A stretch of 64,000 nt of DNA, taken from assembly GCA_014529385.2 (NCBI GenBank), contig CM043947.1:129794391-129858390 (forward strand), in the 5' to 3' direction. Both the position numbers and the translations under genes were made by a program. The first letter of the stretch is position 1, and every line of letters begins with the position of its first letter. Below, in pieces: positions 35,560 to 47,230 of the stretch. The DNA comes from Adiantum capillus-veneris (Eukaryota > Streptophyta > Polypodiopsida > Polypodiales > Pteridaceae). The notes below the pieces were generated by a model, which was not told where the DNA came from, did no database searches, and worked only from the letters and a program-made list of their open reading frames with translations.

Positions 35560-38388
35560 ATTGGATAGAGTAGAATTGGGACCAATCTCCCCACTCCTCG
35601 TTAACAGGTGGTCCATCACATGGACCAAATTCAGAATCATCCCTGTTCTCCATGTTGTGAGAGAACTTGGGCATGTGACAAGGCTAGGTCGAGGTAGAGG
35701 TAAAGGGAAACTTCCAAATCTGCCCACTACAGCCAAAATCAGCCCTAAATGAGTGAAAAACGTAGAAAAAACAGCAAACCTCGTCCGTGGTCCGACTGCT
35801 ACAATTCCGTACAAAACTACAAATTTTTCAAGTGAAGAGAAGGAGTGTACGGAATTGGCCGTAAATAACTGGCTGCACCAGTGGACCACATACTTCGATC
35901 TCCATGGGGAGCATGATGAACGGAGGATTCAGACGATTCCTCTTTATTTGCGCAGTAAGGCGCTTATCTGGTGGCGTGATATGACAGAAAAGCCTACGAC
36001 GTGGGCTGATTTTTGCGTGAAATTCAAGAAGGATTTCGTGAAAATGGACCCTTTGAAAGCTTACGCCAAACTGCAAAGCCTTTCGATGAAAACTTTGTCT
36101 TTTGATAAGTATACGATAGCTTTCAAAGAGGCGCTCACCTTCTGCAAGGTGGATTCCACGCACGCCGTGCACATGTACTTACTGGGGTTACATGAAGATT
36201 ACCGTTAGGCCTTGATCAAGGACAAATCCCCGACTGATGTCGAGGATGCAGTGGCCAAGGCCAGGACGTTCCATTTGATAAATGGAGCGAATTATGAGAA
36301 GAAAAGAACTGCAGACCATCAATCCGGTGAGGGTGCTTCGAGGAAGCGACCCTGATTCCAGCATAAGTCCAAATCACCGCCGAGATCTTCTTAGGAAAAG
36401 AAGAAAGCCAGAAATGCTTCAGTTGCTGATGCAGTGAAGAAGGGGGCTTGCTTCGGATGTGGCCAGACGGGTCACCAAATCAAGGACTGCCCTAAAAAGA
36501 AAAAGACGCAGAAACCGCAAGGCCGTCCTTCGGTTCAGATTCACGAGATCTCAGGTAACTCTGATGTTGTTCAAGTTGAAATCCATCATTTAGCGCACAA
36601 TTCATGCACAAATTGTACTTTTAGTACCAGAGTGTTTGATAAGCACAATCTTCTCCGTTTCCCCGAGAAGATCAATGGTCACGACGTGACTGTACTCCTT
36701 GATATTGGAAGCTCACACAATTTTGTGGATGCAAAATTGGTGTAGAAACTGAACCTGCGGACGCAGGACAGTGACCATGAGTATCGCGTGAAGATGGCTC
36801 GTGGCGTGGATACGGATGTATGGAATCGGATGGTTCTAGACTTGTCGCTCGAGCTGGCTGATTACAAAGAGAACCTAGATTTCCACATCATGCGCCTGGA
36901 CAGAGCAGATGTTATTTTAGGAATCCCATGGTTTTATGATAAACAAGACTCATTGTATATAGACTATGTACATCACTCTCTTGTTTTTGTTAAGCAGAAC
37001 ATGCCTCATGTATCTGTGTCGCTTTGTGATCAAAAGTCTGTAAATAATGGTTTTGCAATACCAGTTGTTACTGCTTTGGAAATGTATAAAGAGATAAAGT
37101 TTTCTGACGTTGACTTTTATCAATGTGTACCATCTGCTTGGTTTGATTCATTAGTGCTTGGTACTTCTGTCACTGAATTTCGTAAAAATGTTTCATGTTC
37201 TTCTGTTGAACTTGGGGATTCTGACGAATCCAACTTTATCCGAGAAATCATGACTGATTTCAAGGATGTTTTTCTTGATGATCTACCCCCTGGCTTGCCG
37301 CCTTCGAGAGGAGTAGATCATGGCATTGAGTTGGTGGCTGGTAGTCAGCCCTTCTCAAAGCAACCCTATCGGTTTAGTAAAACCGAGAAGGACGAGATTC
37401 AACGACAGCTGAAGGATTATCTCGACAGGGGTTTTGTTCGGCCTAGCAAATCCCCGTGGGGAGCGCCAGTGCTACTTTCTCGAAAGAAGGATAACACTAT
37501 GCGCTTCTGCGTGGATTACAAAGGGTTGAATAAACTCACTGTCAAGAACAAGTATCCGCTCCCGCGCATGGACGATCTGATAGATCGACTCCATGGAGCG
37601 TTGTATTTTACGAAGATAGACCTACGATCAGGCTATCATCAGGTACGGATCAAACTGGAAGATATTCCTAAGACAGGCTTCCATACGCGTTATGGTCACT
37701 ACGAGTTTTTGGTCTTGCCTTTTGGTTTGACCAATGCTCCAGCTACATTCCAGCAGATGATGAATGATCTGTTGAGACCATTTTTAGGCAACTTCGTTGT
37801 TGTATTTCTCGATGATATCTTGATCTACAGCCGAAGTTTGTCTGAGCACCTAGTGCATATACGCACTGTTCTCGAAGTATTGAGAACTGAGAAGCTTTAC
37901 GCTAAGGCTTCTAAGTGTGAATTCTTTAAGAAAGAGCTTCTGTACTTGGGTCACATCATTACTCGCGATGGAATTCGCGTTGACCCTGAAAAGTTGGATA
38001 AAGTGCGAAATTGGCCCATTCTGAAGAATGTGCGCCAAGTAAAGTCCTTTTTAGGCTTTACTGGATTCTTTCGCAAATTTATCAAGGATTACTCTAAGGT
38101 TGCTGCTCCGCTTACGCAACTTTTGAAAGGAGAGGTGAAAGGGCCGAAGACTTCGGGTCCTCGTCGTAAAGGTAATCCCCCTGTTGTCTAGAATGAGCGT
38201 CTCGACGAGAGCTTTCGGACACTAAAGCACTTGGTAACTACTGCACCAATATTGCACATTGTGGATCCTAGCAAACAGTTTGTGGTTGAAACGGATGCTA
38301 GTGATTATGCTATTGGTGCGGAGTTATATCAGGATGGACGTCCTGTTGCGTTTGAAAGTAAGAAGCTTTCTAACGCTGAGATGCGTTA
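35560..38388 (+). pseudogene. Ty3/gypsy gag-pol (gag, knuckle, protease, RT, RNase H start)
   Basis: Long + copy. Gag: WTTYFDLHGEHDERRIQTIP and KALIWWRDM (about 35870-35990). CCHC knuckle CFGCGQTGHQIKDC near 36450. Protease active site DIGSSHNFVD at about 36702, with Ile in place of Ser/Thr. RT open over 467 codons (36788-38191): [43 protein letters not shown] and catalytic FLDDILIYS near 37810. RNase H starts ETDASDYAIGAEL and breaks at about 38388. Stops at 36206, about 36350, about 36390, 36743 and 38189 are each one transition from a likely sense codon. No integrase follows. Confidence 0.93.
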
Positions 38389-38436
38389 CGAAACGTACGA
38401 GGAGATAGGATCTGAAACGTACGGGGAGATAGGATC
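38389..38436. repeat. Tandem duplication, 2 x 24 bp
   Basis: GAAACGTACG-GGAGATAGGAT repeats at 38389 and 38413 with two changes, at the junction of gypsy RNase H and the LTR-like block. Confidence 0.85.
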
Positions 38437-38796
38437 TCCCGGCTACACAGACCGCCTACAGATACGCATCGGACGAACCACCCGACCATAGCCACCATCC
38501 GGCAGCTCCCCCGTGCTGGGGCCAACGTCCGAGGACGTAGGCGTTCACCTGTAAGACCAAGCGTCCCATACCACCCGGCCTCACCTCCTCGAGGTGACCT
38601 CGCGCACTCCTAGCCTCACGAGCTAACCATTGGCACTCTGCAAGTGGGGTCGATAACTGCAAATGAGGCCTTGGCCTCCTTTTTATAATAATGACCGGCC
38701 ACACTGGCCGGATTCACACTACGTCCGCCCGGACACTGGACGCCCATCCCGACGGCATCTGGGCTAGATCCCCTCTCCTGTGAGCGGGACATAACA
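38413..38796 (-). repeat. LTR-like block, about 384 bp
   Basis: GC-rich, bounded by TGAAACGTACG and GGACATAACA. In minus orientation it starts TGTTATGTCCCGCTC, a common gypsy LTR start, and has a TATA-like TTATAAAAAGGAGG at about 38680-38693. No matching second LTR or clear target duplication was found. A solo LTR is likely but not proven. Confidence 0.55.
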
Positions 38797-39070
38797 GTGC
38801 CCCAAAATCAGAGTCCCAAAAGTAGTAAACTAAAAAGCAAATTGCCCCAAAAGCATTTGGTCCCAAAATTTGTCATAAAAAAACAGTCAGCACAAATTAC
38901 GCAATTCCGTAGAGCTTGCCACATCATCAGTTGTCAACGCATAACACGAAAATCCGTACTGTTTGCCACGTCAGCCTGTCAGGCCAAATCTCGGGTTTGT
39001 CCGTACAGCCTATTGCTGCGTCAAGTTTCCTCTGTCTCAGCGAGTACTACCACGTCTTCGTTTTGTGACA
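38797..39070 (-). repeat. Truncated 3' LTR of chromovirus family A
   Basis: In minus orientation it starts TGTCACAAAACGAAGACG at 39070 after a polypurine tract (about 39071-39090). Matches 5755-6014. It is cut at 38797 by the LTR-like block. Confidence 0.8.
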
Positions 39071-39540
39071 TACCCCTCCCTTGAAAGAGTTGTAATTGCC
39101 CTTGATTATGCTTGCAAGACAGACAGAGTCCATACACCAGTTTAGTAGACACTGACTCTAAGTACCGACGCACACGACAAACACAAATCTAGTACTTGCA
39201 CAAAGACGACTCAGTCAGTGAAGATTCACATCATATCGATCACATAGAAATTGATTCTAGATCTAAGGCCATGATTCTTGGCAACGTATTTAGCAATCGC
39301 ATCTAGATCCATCCCGGACTTCACTGATGTCAGATTAGCTAATTCTTATTGCGATCATGTCTATAGATTCTCAAGACCGAAATGTTGTAGTCATTTCGTC
39401 TCTCAAACTTGCACTTGAGTGAGCACAAAAATCAGATTGATTTTCGAGAATTCCCATCTCGAAGTACTTCTTTCATAAAGTCATCTAGCAGAATACTGTC
39501 AGCCCATTAGTATCCCTGAAATCCAAAGGAAAATCAATTA
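39071..39540 (-). mobile_element. Chromovirus family A polypurine tract and 3' UTR
   Basis: Close match to 6015-6440, including TCTAGCAGAATACTGTCAG near the far end. It links the LTR to the chromodomain reading upstream and so fixes the family assignment. Confidence 0.8.
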
Positions 39541-40090
39541 CTTTATTCCATCCAGGTAATCTGTGACAAAGGAGCGGAGTGACTTTCCTCTTGTGCAGTC
39601 TCGTCTGCACCAAATTCAACCTTGTTGATCCACGGGATCTCTTGGAATAGTCGAGGCTAAACCAAAAATCTATTCCAAATCTGAGGAGTATCTGATAGGT
39701 CCTCCTCCTTCATCCACTTCGCATCCAATACCGGATAGTTCTTGACCAAAAACTGCCGTTCACTTTACCTTTCACTTTCCTTTCCTTGTGAGCCAGTATC
39801 TGTTCTGGAACGAGTATCTCCTCGCTCGCTTCCATTTCAGGTTGCTCCTCAGGCTCCGTGTCGACTGGCACCTCACCGGTGAAAGGTTTCAAGCGACTCA
39901 CATGAAAAGCATTGTGAATCTTCCAAGTTTCTGGCAACGTCAGTCTGAAGGTAACATCACGTATCTTCTTCTACAAAGGATCCGATCCTTTTTGACCTCG
40001 GACTTATTAGCCACTCTCACCCTTCGTACATTGCGCATCAGGCGCGCTCCCGTCTTCATCGCTCTGTCTTACAGGGCATAAGCCATAAAG
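39541..40090 (-). pseudogene. Chromovirus integrase C-terminus and chromodomain
   Basis: Minus reading: PETWKIHNAFHVSRLKPFTG then EILVPEQILAHKERKVKGKV, and upstream RTRARRMRNVRRVRVANKS, the integrase C-terminal barrel and chromodomain of Ty3/gypsy chromoviruses. Frameshifts near 39740 and 39970. No integrase core. The same fragment recurs at 7140-7250. Confidence 0.85.
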
Positions 40091-41403
40091 AACCCCAGTT
40101 TATACATGGGTTCTTGCGGAGAATCTGACAGAGATAGCACTTCTCAGTGGGTAGGTAGAGAAAAGTTGAAATCCGGTGCGGGAATCGAAGAAAGGAATGA
40201 AGATTTGGACAAATTCTTGGCAGAAAAGTTTGCCAGAATGGAGTACAAACGTCAAATGCAGGTTGACACATGTGTGAAAAGATTAACCGAGTACTCGAAA
40301 GACCCGAGATTTGCAAAACACATGAAGAATTACCCGATTGATGAGATTTACTCGAGATGGCGTGAGGTCACTGATTCTCCTCTCAGATCAGAAGGAAAGC
40401 TGAAAGGACAGACGAGTGTAGACAAGCGGAACTTGTACTCGTAGAAAGAGTTGGACAGAACTCTTGAAAAAAAATGAACCAAAGGACCACCGGAAGATGA
40501 GTTAGAGAGTTACAGAGCAGCAGTCGAGTGTGGAAGAAAAGGAAAGACTAAAGCAAGACTAGTACCAGATTTTGTGGGGACTGTCAACCTTGATCAGATG
40601 AACGAAAATACCGAACTTTGCACAACATGGGGCAAAGTGGGAGATTAGTATCTTCTTTGATGGAGAAGCCAAGGCCAACTTCAACCGCATTGGCGGCTCG
40701 ATTTCGAATTACGCCGAAGGAAATGGGGCCACGGACCAGGGCTGTTCTAGCGGCATCCGAACGGGATGTTGCCATTACACCTGTCATTGGCAAACTACGT
40801 TTGCATTGTCAGGGGTATTTAGGGCACACGAGGACTTTTACACCATGCCTTTGGAAGGGTGTGACGTCCTCCGAGGAATCCCTTCGTTCTCCAAGAAGAG
40901 TGCCGTGGTCGATTATAGGGCAAGAAAATCCATCTTGAAGAATGAGAAGGGCAAAGAGATTTTACTTGATGGAAAACTGAAGGCGAGTTTGTCCCACTTG
41001 ATGAAATCCAGTTTTTTTTAAAAACCCGATTTTCTTGAAAGAACTGAATGATGATCAAAGGTCGAATATGTCAGACCTCGAAAAAAGAACGACAAGATTT
41101 TCTACAGGCTGATTGTTTCTCTGAGGCCTTACTAGCCGAGTTGCCTCCTTCACATCCTGAAGTTCACATAATTGATTCCCGGTAGTACACCACCGAACCG
41201 GGCACCTTAGAGAGTTAGCCGAGCCCAAAATGAAGAAATAATGAACCAAAACAGATCGATGATATACTCGACAGACTTCAGGGTTCTACTGGCCGACTTG
41301 ATCTGAAGAGTGGTTATCATCAGATCCAAATTGCTCCCTGACACGTCTACAAGACAGTTTTCAAGACGACTTTTGGTTTCTACAAATATTTGGTTATGCC
41401 ATT
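40091..41403 (+). pseudogene. Ty3/gypsy gag-protease-RT remnant
   Basis: KFLAEKFARMEYKRQMQVDT and PRFAKHMKNYPIDEIYSRWR at 40200-40380 look like gag. VFRAHEDFYTMPLEGCDVLR and AVVDYRARKSILKNEKGKEI (40820-40970) are the protease C-terminal segment. Then, after a deletion, DDILDRLQGSTGRLDLKSGY and FKTTFGFYKYLVMPF belong to RT (41255-41403). The copia LTR at 41404 interrupts just after MPF. Multiple stops. Confidence 0.8.
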
Positions 41404-41631
41404 TGTTGCCATATACATGTGGTAGTGATGTGTGTGAACACACTAGGACCGCCGGGGCATTTTTTCCCTCTTTAGGAGGTTTTTTCCCCCGAGAATTGTA
41501 TATACGCCCATCACTCTAGGGCTATCTATCTTTCCATTGCACACCAAGTAACACACTCTCTATTGTGTGCCTTTGAGCTTCCTTCGTCTTCTTCAAGCTG
41601 TGTGTGTTTGTGTGCAACCCTAATTCCAGCA
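41404..41631 (+). repeat. 5' LTR, copia-1 family
   Basis: 228 bp, TGTTGCCATATAC to CCAGCA. Close copy of 2189-2415, inserted in gypsy RT. CTCTTTAGGAGG core and the TTGTATATACGCCC TATA-like region are shared. Confidence 0.92.
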
Positions 41632-41633
41632 AT

Positions 41634-41645
41634 TGGTATCAGAGC
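41634..41645 (+). promoter_or_regulatory. Primer-binding site (initiator tRNA-Met)
   Basis: TGGTATCAGAGC, two bases after the LTR end, showing that this is a 5' LTR and that the element reads rightward. Confidence 0.9.
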
Positions 41646-41970
41646 AGGTTACGTCCTCCCGGGCTTAGTCGCCAGCTGCTTCAGCACACGCCTGCTCACT
41701 TTCTCCCATTACAGTGAGGTTTGGCGAGCGTTCGTAGGTTGACAAATATTTCGGGCTGAGATTTCTGATTCGGGCTCATTTCGGCCTCCGTTCCACTACA
41801 GGCAGGTCTGCATAGGCTATTTCGTCATTTTGTGCAGAATTTCTGTCAGTGCCGTTTTGTGCATAACAGGTGCCTTACAGTCTTCTACGGTTTGTGCTAT
41901 ATAGCACGTGTTGTTCTCGCTCCGTTTCTCCTTTTTTCGGACAGTTTTCACATCAGGTGCAGCATTTACC

Positions 41971-42034
41971 ATGGCTGACAACAACATAGATGTGTTCAAG
42001 ATGTTTGTTGCTGAGGACAGAGTGGATGGGGACA
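41971..42034 (+). pseudogene. Copia gag start, truncated
   Basis: ATG at 41971 opens MADNNIDVFKMFVAEDRVDG after a leader of about 325 bp, as expected for copia gag. LINE sequence begins at about 42035 and the rest of the element is not in the window. Truncation or insertion; the other side was not found. Confidence 0.7.
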
Positions 42035-44960
42035 ATGGCCTATAGAGATTTCTCGTTGCGGGGGGTTTTACATGCTTTCCACACAGACATGGAGCCAGCA
42101 CAGTGGATTATGTCATGGCACAACCGAGTGTCAACTCTAGTATCCAGGATCTCATGGTTGGACCCAGACCTGTTGGGGTGGCAGTGGATCATGCCCTTTT
42201 GTCGATGACCATCTCTTTTCAGTTTAATGTAGCACACAGTCCACGAGCAGCAGCACCTACTCGCTACACCTTCACGCAGGAGACGGACTCTGTATATATA
42301 GATGGGATCTACGCACGGCTGTGCACTGAGGAGCCAGGGCAACCGCTGGAGGAGCTTACTACTATACTGACACAGACATTACATGATGCAATAGCAGAGG
42401 CATACCCCCACACTCAGACTGAGCAGAGACGCCGTTCTAGGAGCATGCCGCTTGGTATGATGTGGAATGCCGGGAGACTAGAGCCAGACTTCAGAGGGAG
42501 GTGCTTTTGGGGGACATCACTCATAGACAGTCACAGATTGACTGCCGACGGCTAGTGCGGCAGAAGAAGTGGGCATTTTTGGCTCGACTAGAGTAGGATC
42601 TATACCAGCTATTCTTGAGTCGGGACTCACGTGAGGCATGGCGGCTCTTTCATGAGCACTCTCCCCCCCCTTGCCATTACCTCTACAGAGGCCTGGGGCC
42701 AGTACGCTTCATCTTTGTACACAGTTTCTGGATAGACGCCCCTTCCCGACCCTCCCGATCCATGCCCACACGCATGTGCTTTTTTCACCGCTAAGATGGT
42801 GAAGAAGGCCATTGATAGGATGAGGACTAGGAGAGCATATGATCATGATGGCTTAGTGGCTGAGCATTTCATGCATGCCAGAGATCTACTAGTAGAGCTT
42901 CTAGCAGTTATGTTTAATCGTGCCATGTGTGAAGGCTTGCCTGATACTTGGAGCCTATCTTCTATTGTACCTATCTTCAAGTCAAGAGACCCTATGGAGC
43001 CTGGGAATTATCGCACTATCATGATTGGACACACATTGGCACGGTTGTACGCATCCATTCTTGAGCAGCAACTCAGTAGATGGGAAGAGAGGGAGAGGAT
43101 ACGCGCAGTCGGAAAGGCAGGGTTCAAGAGAGGCTTTTCTACTCTTGACCATATCTTGACACTCAGAGCCATCATTGAGGAGGGCAGATCCCATGGGAGA
43201 CGGATCTATTGTAGCTTTGTGGACTTCCGCAAAGCATTTGACACAGTACCTAGAGCTACATTGATGCATAGACTACAGGAGATGGGAGTACCTACAGAGC
43301 TCATTTGGGGGATCATGGCATTATACAGGTCACTAGTGCGGCTGTACGCACCTCAGAGGGTCTATCTACACTGGTTCACTCCACTTTTGGGGTGAAGTAG
43401 GGCTGTCCGCTCTCTCCTACTCTATTCTGTATGTATGTGGATGAGGTTTCTGACTACATTGAGAGCGATGGTGATAGAGCTGCACAGTTGGCAGGGACAT
43501 GGATTCCACTATTGTTATATGTTGATGATATTGTGTTGATCTCCGACTCTCTGGAGGGGATGCAACGTCACTTGGATGCTTTGCAGGTTTGCCCACGAAA
43601 GTGATTTGTCTGTCAACCTTGGTAAAACCAAGGGTTATGGCGTTTAATACCACCCCATAGTGGATCAGGAGGTCAGCACCTACATTCACATACGGCTAGG
43701 AGACCGTGGAGTATACGGATGCTTACACTTACCTTGGAGTGGTTTTTAGCGGACCAGCATTTTCATTGAGAGCAGCAGAGACCAGGTTGACTAGAGCCCA
43801 TGCAACATTGGATAGATTGGAGAGGATGTGTTCACAGGTTCAGTTTCACGAGCTGCGGACGAAGCTCTGGCTCTTTGACACTTTGGTGGCCTTTGCATTG
43901 CTCTATGGAGCTGAGATATGGGGAACTTCATTGGATCATCACGGGAGGTCGGGTCGCATTGATGGATGGGGGGACATGGAGAAACCTCTGGTTTCTATGA
44001 TCTCGCGGCTCATTAGAGCCAAGGCTTCAGTACCACGTGCCATTATCCGAGCAGAGCTAGCGGCCCCCCTACTAGTGGTTGAAGCGCTCACCAGATCAGT
44101 CTCCTTCATACACCACATGTGGGAACTTCCCAGAGACAGATATGCCCGCCTTGCACTTGAGTCCTCTCGACAGTTAGCCATGCAGGGAGATACATCATGC
44201 TGGTATGGGGAGATGAAATCACGGTTTCAGGCGCATGGGTTCAGCTAGACAGGTTGCCACCCTTAAAGTACTCACTGGATGCACCATCTCTCACTCTTAC
44301 ATAGTTCGAGATCACCAGGCTCATCCGCCAGGACTTGACTCAGCTAGACACCAAGAGGACATGGATACAGCCAGCAAGGAACTAGGCACAAAGATGGCTT
44401 TCTACAGAGAGCATCTTCTCCAGCTTACGGAGGACGGTTTTGTGACGAGACCCGGATACATGGACACCCACTTGTCTCATGGGATACAATGTGCTATCGG
44501 CCAGATACACACATCTTCACACCATCTGCAGATTGAGACTGGGAGATACAACGGAGTGCCAGCAGAGGCCAGGACATGCCCCTTGTGTGACATGGAGCCT
44601 GAGACAGAGTTGCACTATACATGCCGCTGCCCCGTTTACTACGAGATACGAGGCCGCTTCCATTGCTTGTTTAGAGAGCGTTTTGGACCACTCTCCAAAG
44701 TCATGGGGTACGAGGATCAGAGATGCCTCGGTTTGTTCCTGCTCGAGCTGCGCAGACATAGAGATAGCTTGATGAGAGGAGAGGCTAGCGAGTCTCAGAG
44801 ACGGATCACAGATTTCTTTAGAGCAAACTCTGGACAACCGGAGGAGCTACTCCCACAGCAGAGCTCACATTCGTCTCGCACCAGAGGCACACTGATCGAC
44901 CGAGCGATTGAGTTGGGGAGATCCAGACGCCCACGACTGCGGAGGACTACACAACATCTA
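42035..44960 (+). pseudogene. LINE-3, 3' part: end of endonuclease, RT and zinc-finger-like domain (inverted)
   Basis: + strand. GGFTCFPHRHGASTVDYVM and AVDHALLSMTISFQFN close the endonuclease. RT: MVKKAIDRMRTRRAYDHDG, PGNYRTIMIGHTLARLYASI, AGFKRGFSTLDHILTLRAI and FVDFRKAFDTVPRATLMHRL. The catalytic box reads YVDD near 43520, where relatives have YADD. C-terminus: CPLCDMEPETELHYTCRCPV near 44580. Stops and frameshifts at about 42555, 43396 and 44248. It ends near 44960 without its 3' UTR, and the matching 5' part lies directly to the right on the opposite strand. Confidence 0.9.
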
Positions 44961-46478
44961 GTACATGTGCAGTTCCCATGTCTATCAAGTGTCGTCCATA
45001 CTCAGTATGTTCCACATCCTGTGATAGTTAGGACAGGCCCGTCTCTACAACATCTAGCTCTCTCAGTATCTCCTCTGAAGTATCATAAAATACTGTCTGG
45101 TGATGGGCAGTCCTAGCATTGAAGAATGATAATATCACCATCTCTAGAGAACTCCCATATGTCATCATCAAAAATAGAAAAGGGGGATTGTCCTTTGGGT
45201 GATACGACTGACGTACTTGGGGGAAAGTAGCAAATAGCAATGTAAAGGTATCTGCATGTCTCTGCTCTCAATCTCATCTACATGTACCTAGCCTGCTCAT
45301 CCCTGCGGGCTATATGTATCAAAGGCTGCAACTCCTCTCTGAATAACACTTCCACTCCCCCTGAGCCCCGCCCTCTGTGCTCTGATCGTGTCTCCTGTCT
45401 GCAGGCTGTCTCCCATGTGTATCCACTGAAATGAGGCATAGATTGCCCAGGGGCCTGATGTGTCTCAAAGTAGAAGATGTCTCTAGGCGGCAACTTTTGA
45501 GTGTGGTCCCATAGGTCTCGCACCGTCATGTGGCGCATCGCTCCAATATTACCACTCTTCCATCTCGGTAAAAGGCAATCTTGCCTTTTTCCCTTGCCGC
45601 TCTAATCTCCGGCATTACCTCCTACATATGAGCGATCTGCGAGAGGGTAAGATCATCCCCGAGAAAGATGCCCGTCTTCTTAAGAGTTGGCCTTTTCTTC
45701 AAAAAGTCCTTCGCTTCCATGGAGGGAAAACGAAGAATGAATGCCCTTTCTTTCGAGGTTTCCCCATTGCTTGCATTTTTCTTGTTGCCCACTCTCCAAG
45801 CTCTTGTGTGCATCGGTTCATGAACCCCCATCAAAGCCATGAGTTCTTTAAACTTTTACCACTTCGTCCACATTATCTTTGTCTCTAAGGCCGCAAATTC
45901 TCACATGTAAAGCGTGCACACGTCTTCTTTGCTCCTCCTCTAGTCAGATTAATAATAGTGGGTGTGGATGTGGACGTTATTTCCTTGCCTTTTTCTTTCT
46001 TGGCAACTTCGATCCATTTCTCGGCTTCATCCGCCTTTTGTTGAGTCTTTGTAATAACATCCACCCAAGAAGTCATCATTTCTTTGTGCTACTCTTCTCC
46101 CTCTTTGATGGCCCTTACTTGCTCCTTGATCGTGTTTAGTTCTTCTATTACTGAGGGTTGCAATTCTCCCTCTTCGAGTGTGTTTCTTGATCGTGCTTCA
46201 GCGAGATCCTTCTTGAGTGACGCAATCTCTTCATCTTGAGCCGTCACACGATCTTCCAATGCATTTATGTTGCTTTCTTGGATCAACACACGTCCTTCGA
46301 GCATTTTTATTGTGCCCAATAGGTTGCGGTTCATCTTGCTAATAGTTTCCGTCATTTCTTCTTTGCACTTTTGAATGGCATCCTCTAAGGGCTCGGCCTT
46401 ATCATTCTGCTTCCTCATGCTTATTCGCCGCCAACGGGAGCCACACTCTGCGCACATATGTTTCCACATTATGCACAT
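44961..46478 (-). pseudogene. LINE-3, 5' part: ORF1 and most of the endonuclease
   Basis: Minus strand. ORF1 opens at 46478 and has a coiled coil (KEEMTETISKMNRNLLGTIK ... DRVTAQDEEIASLKKDLAEA), then an RNA-binding-like part, ERAFILRFPSMEAKDFLKKR and GIFLGDDLTLSQIAHM, ending REKGKIAFYRDGRVVILERC. ORF2 starts at 45529 (MTVRDLWDHTQKLP) and reads through RDIFYFETHQAPGQ and FNARTAHHQTVFYDTSEEIL to about 44961. ORF1 stop and ORF2 start overlap as ATGA. ORF1 has stops (about 45630, 45890 and 46080). Confidence 0.85.
45526..45529 (-). promoter_or_regulatory. ATGA overlap of ORF1 stop and ORF2 start (LINE-3)
   Basis: Sense reading GCCACATGACGGTG: TGA ends ORF1 (ERCAT*) and ATG opens ORF2 (MTVRDLW). 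The same arrangement is at 57321-57324. Such overlaps allow ORF2 to be translated by termination-reinitiation. Confidence 0.75.
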
Positions 46479-46575
46479 ATGGTTTTTTTTTTCTCTCTCT
46501 CTCTACGCGTGCAGGGTTTTTTTTCCCTCTCTCTACAGGCGCAGGTTTTCTCTTTCTACGCATGCAGGTTTTTTT

Positions 46576-46613
<38 letters not shown>

Positions 46614-46994
46614 ATGCACGCAGGTTCTCTCTCTCTACGCGAACAAAATTTCTCTCTGCGCGTTCTCTCTCTAGACTTTCTCTCTCTACGCTTTTTATCC
46701 CTCTCTCTACGCTTAAATTTCCTCCCACTTCTCTCTCTACGTACTGGCCCTCTCTCTCTCTCTCTACGCTTAATTTCCCACCCAACTCTCTCTCTCTACG
46801 CACGGGGCGGGGGAGGGGGGGAGGGGGGGGGGGGGGGGGGGGGGGCACGCACGCGTGAGGGGTTGGGGTTGGAGGGAGAGCGCGAGGGGGGCTGGGGATG
46901 CAGAGGGAGCGCGAGGGGGGCGGGGCTATAGGGGGCGAGCGCGAGGGGGGGCGGGAGCAGCAGTAGCGAAGTGAGCGCGAAGGGGGGCTGGGGG

Positions 46995-46996
<2 letters not shown>
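46479..46996 (-). repeat. LINE-3 5' UTR: CT-rich repeats, poly(G) and GC-rich block
   Basis: 46485-46800 is built from CTCTCTCTACGC-G/TGCAGG units; G23 is at 46823-46845; 46850-46985 has repeated GAGCGCGAGGGGGGC. On the LINE sense strand this lies 5' of ORF1 and resembles the C-rich 5' UTR of LINE-2 in composition. The translated ORFs here are composition artefacts. Confidence 0.65.

Positions 46997-47062
<66 letters not shown>
46997..47062. repeat. (GA)n, 66 bp
   Basis: Pure GA tract between the LINE-3 5' UTR and the LINE-4 3' end; it is (TC)n at the 3' end of LINE-4 on its sense strand. Confidence 0.95.
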
Positions 47063-47065
<3 letters not shown>

Positions 47066-47230
47066 GAAATGTTATATTAACGTCTTCAGAAGGCCAGAAT
47101 GACCTATGAGGCCAGAAAGTTACAATGTGGTGGATCTGATATAAAGTCAGAGTAACAAAAATGACAGAATAAAATGCTATGGAATCCGAAACAGCTAGAG
47201 TGATCAGAGAGAGAGCACAGCAGCGGGGTG

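Noticed and set aside
42035-46478. Twin priming as the cause of the split LINE-3
   Set aside because: Twin priming leaves the inverted 5' segment on the 5' side of the 3' segment; here it is on the 3' side.
46458-46931. + ORFs rich in Leu-Ser and Gly
   Set aside because: Produced by the CT-rich repeats and poly(G) in the LINE-3 5' UTR.
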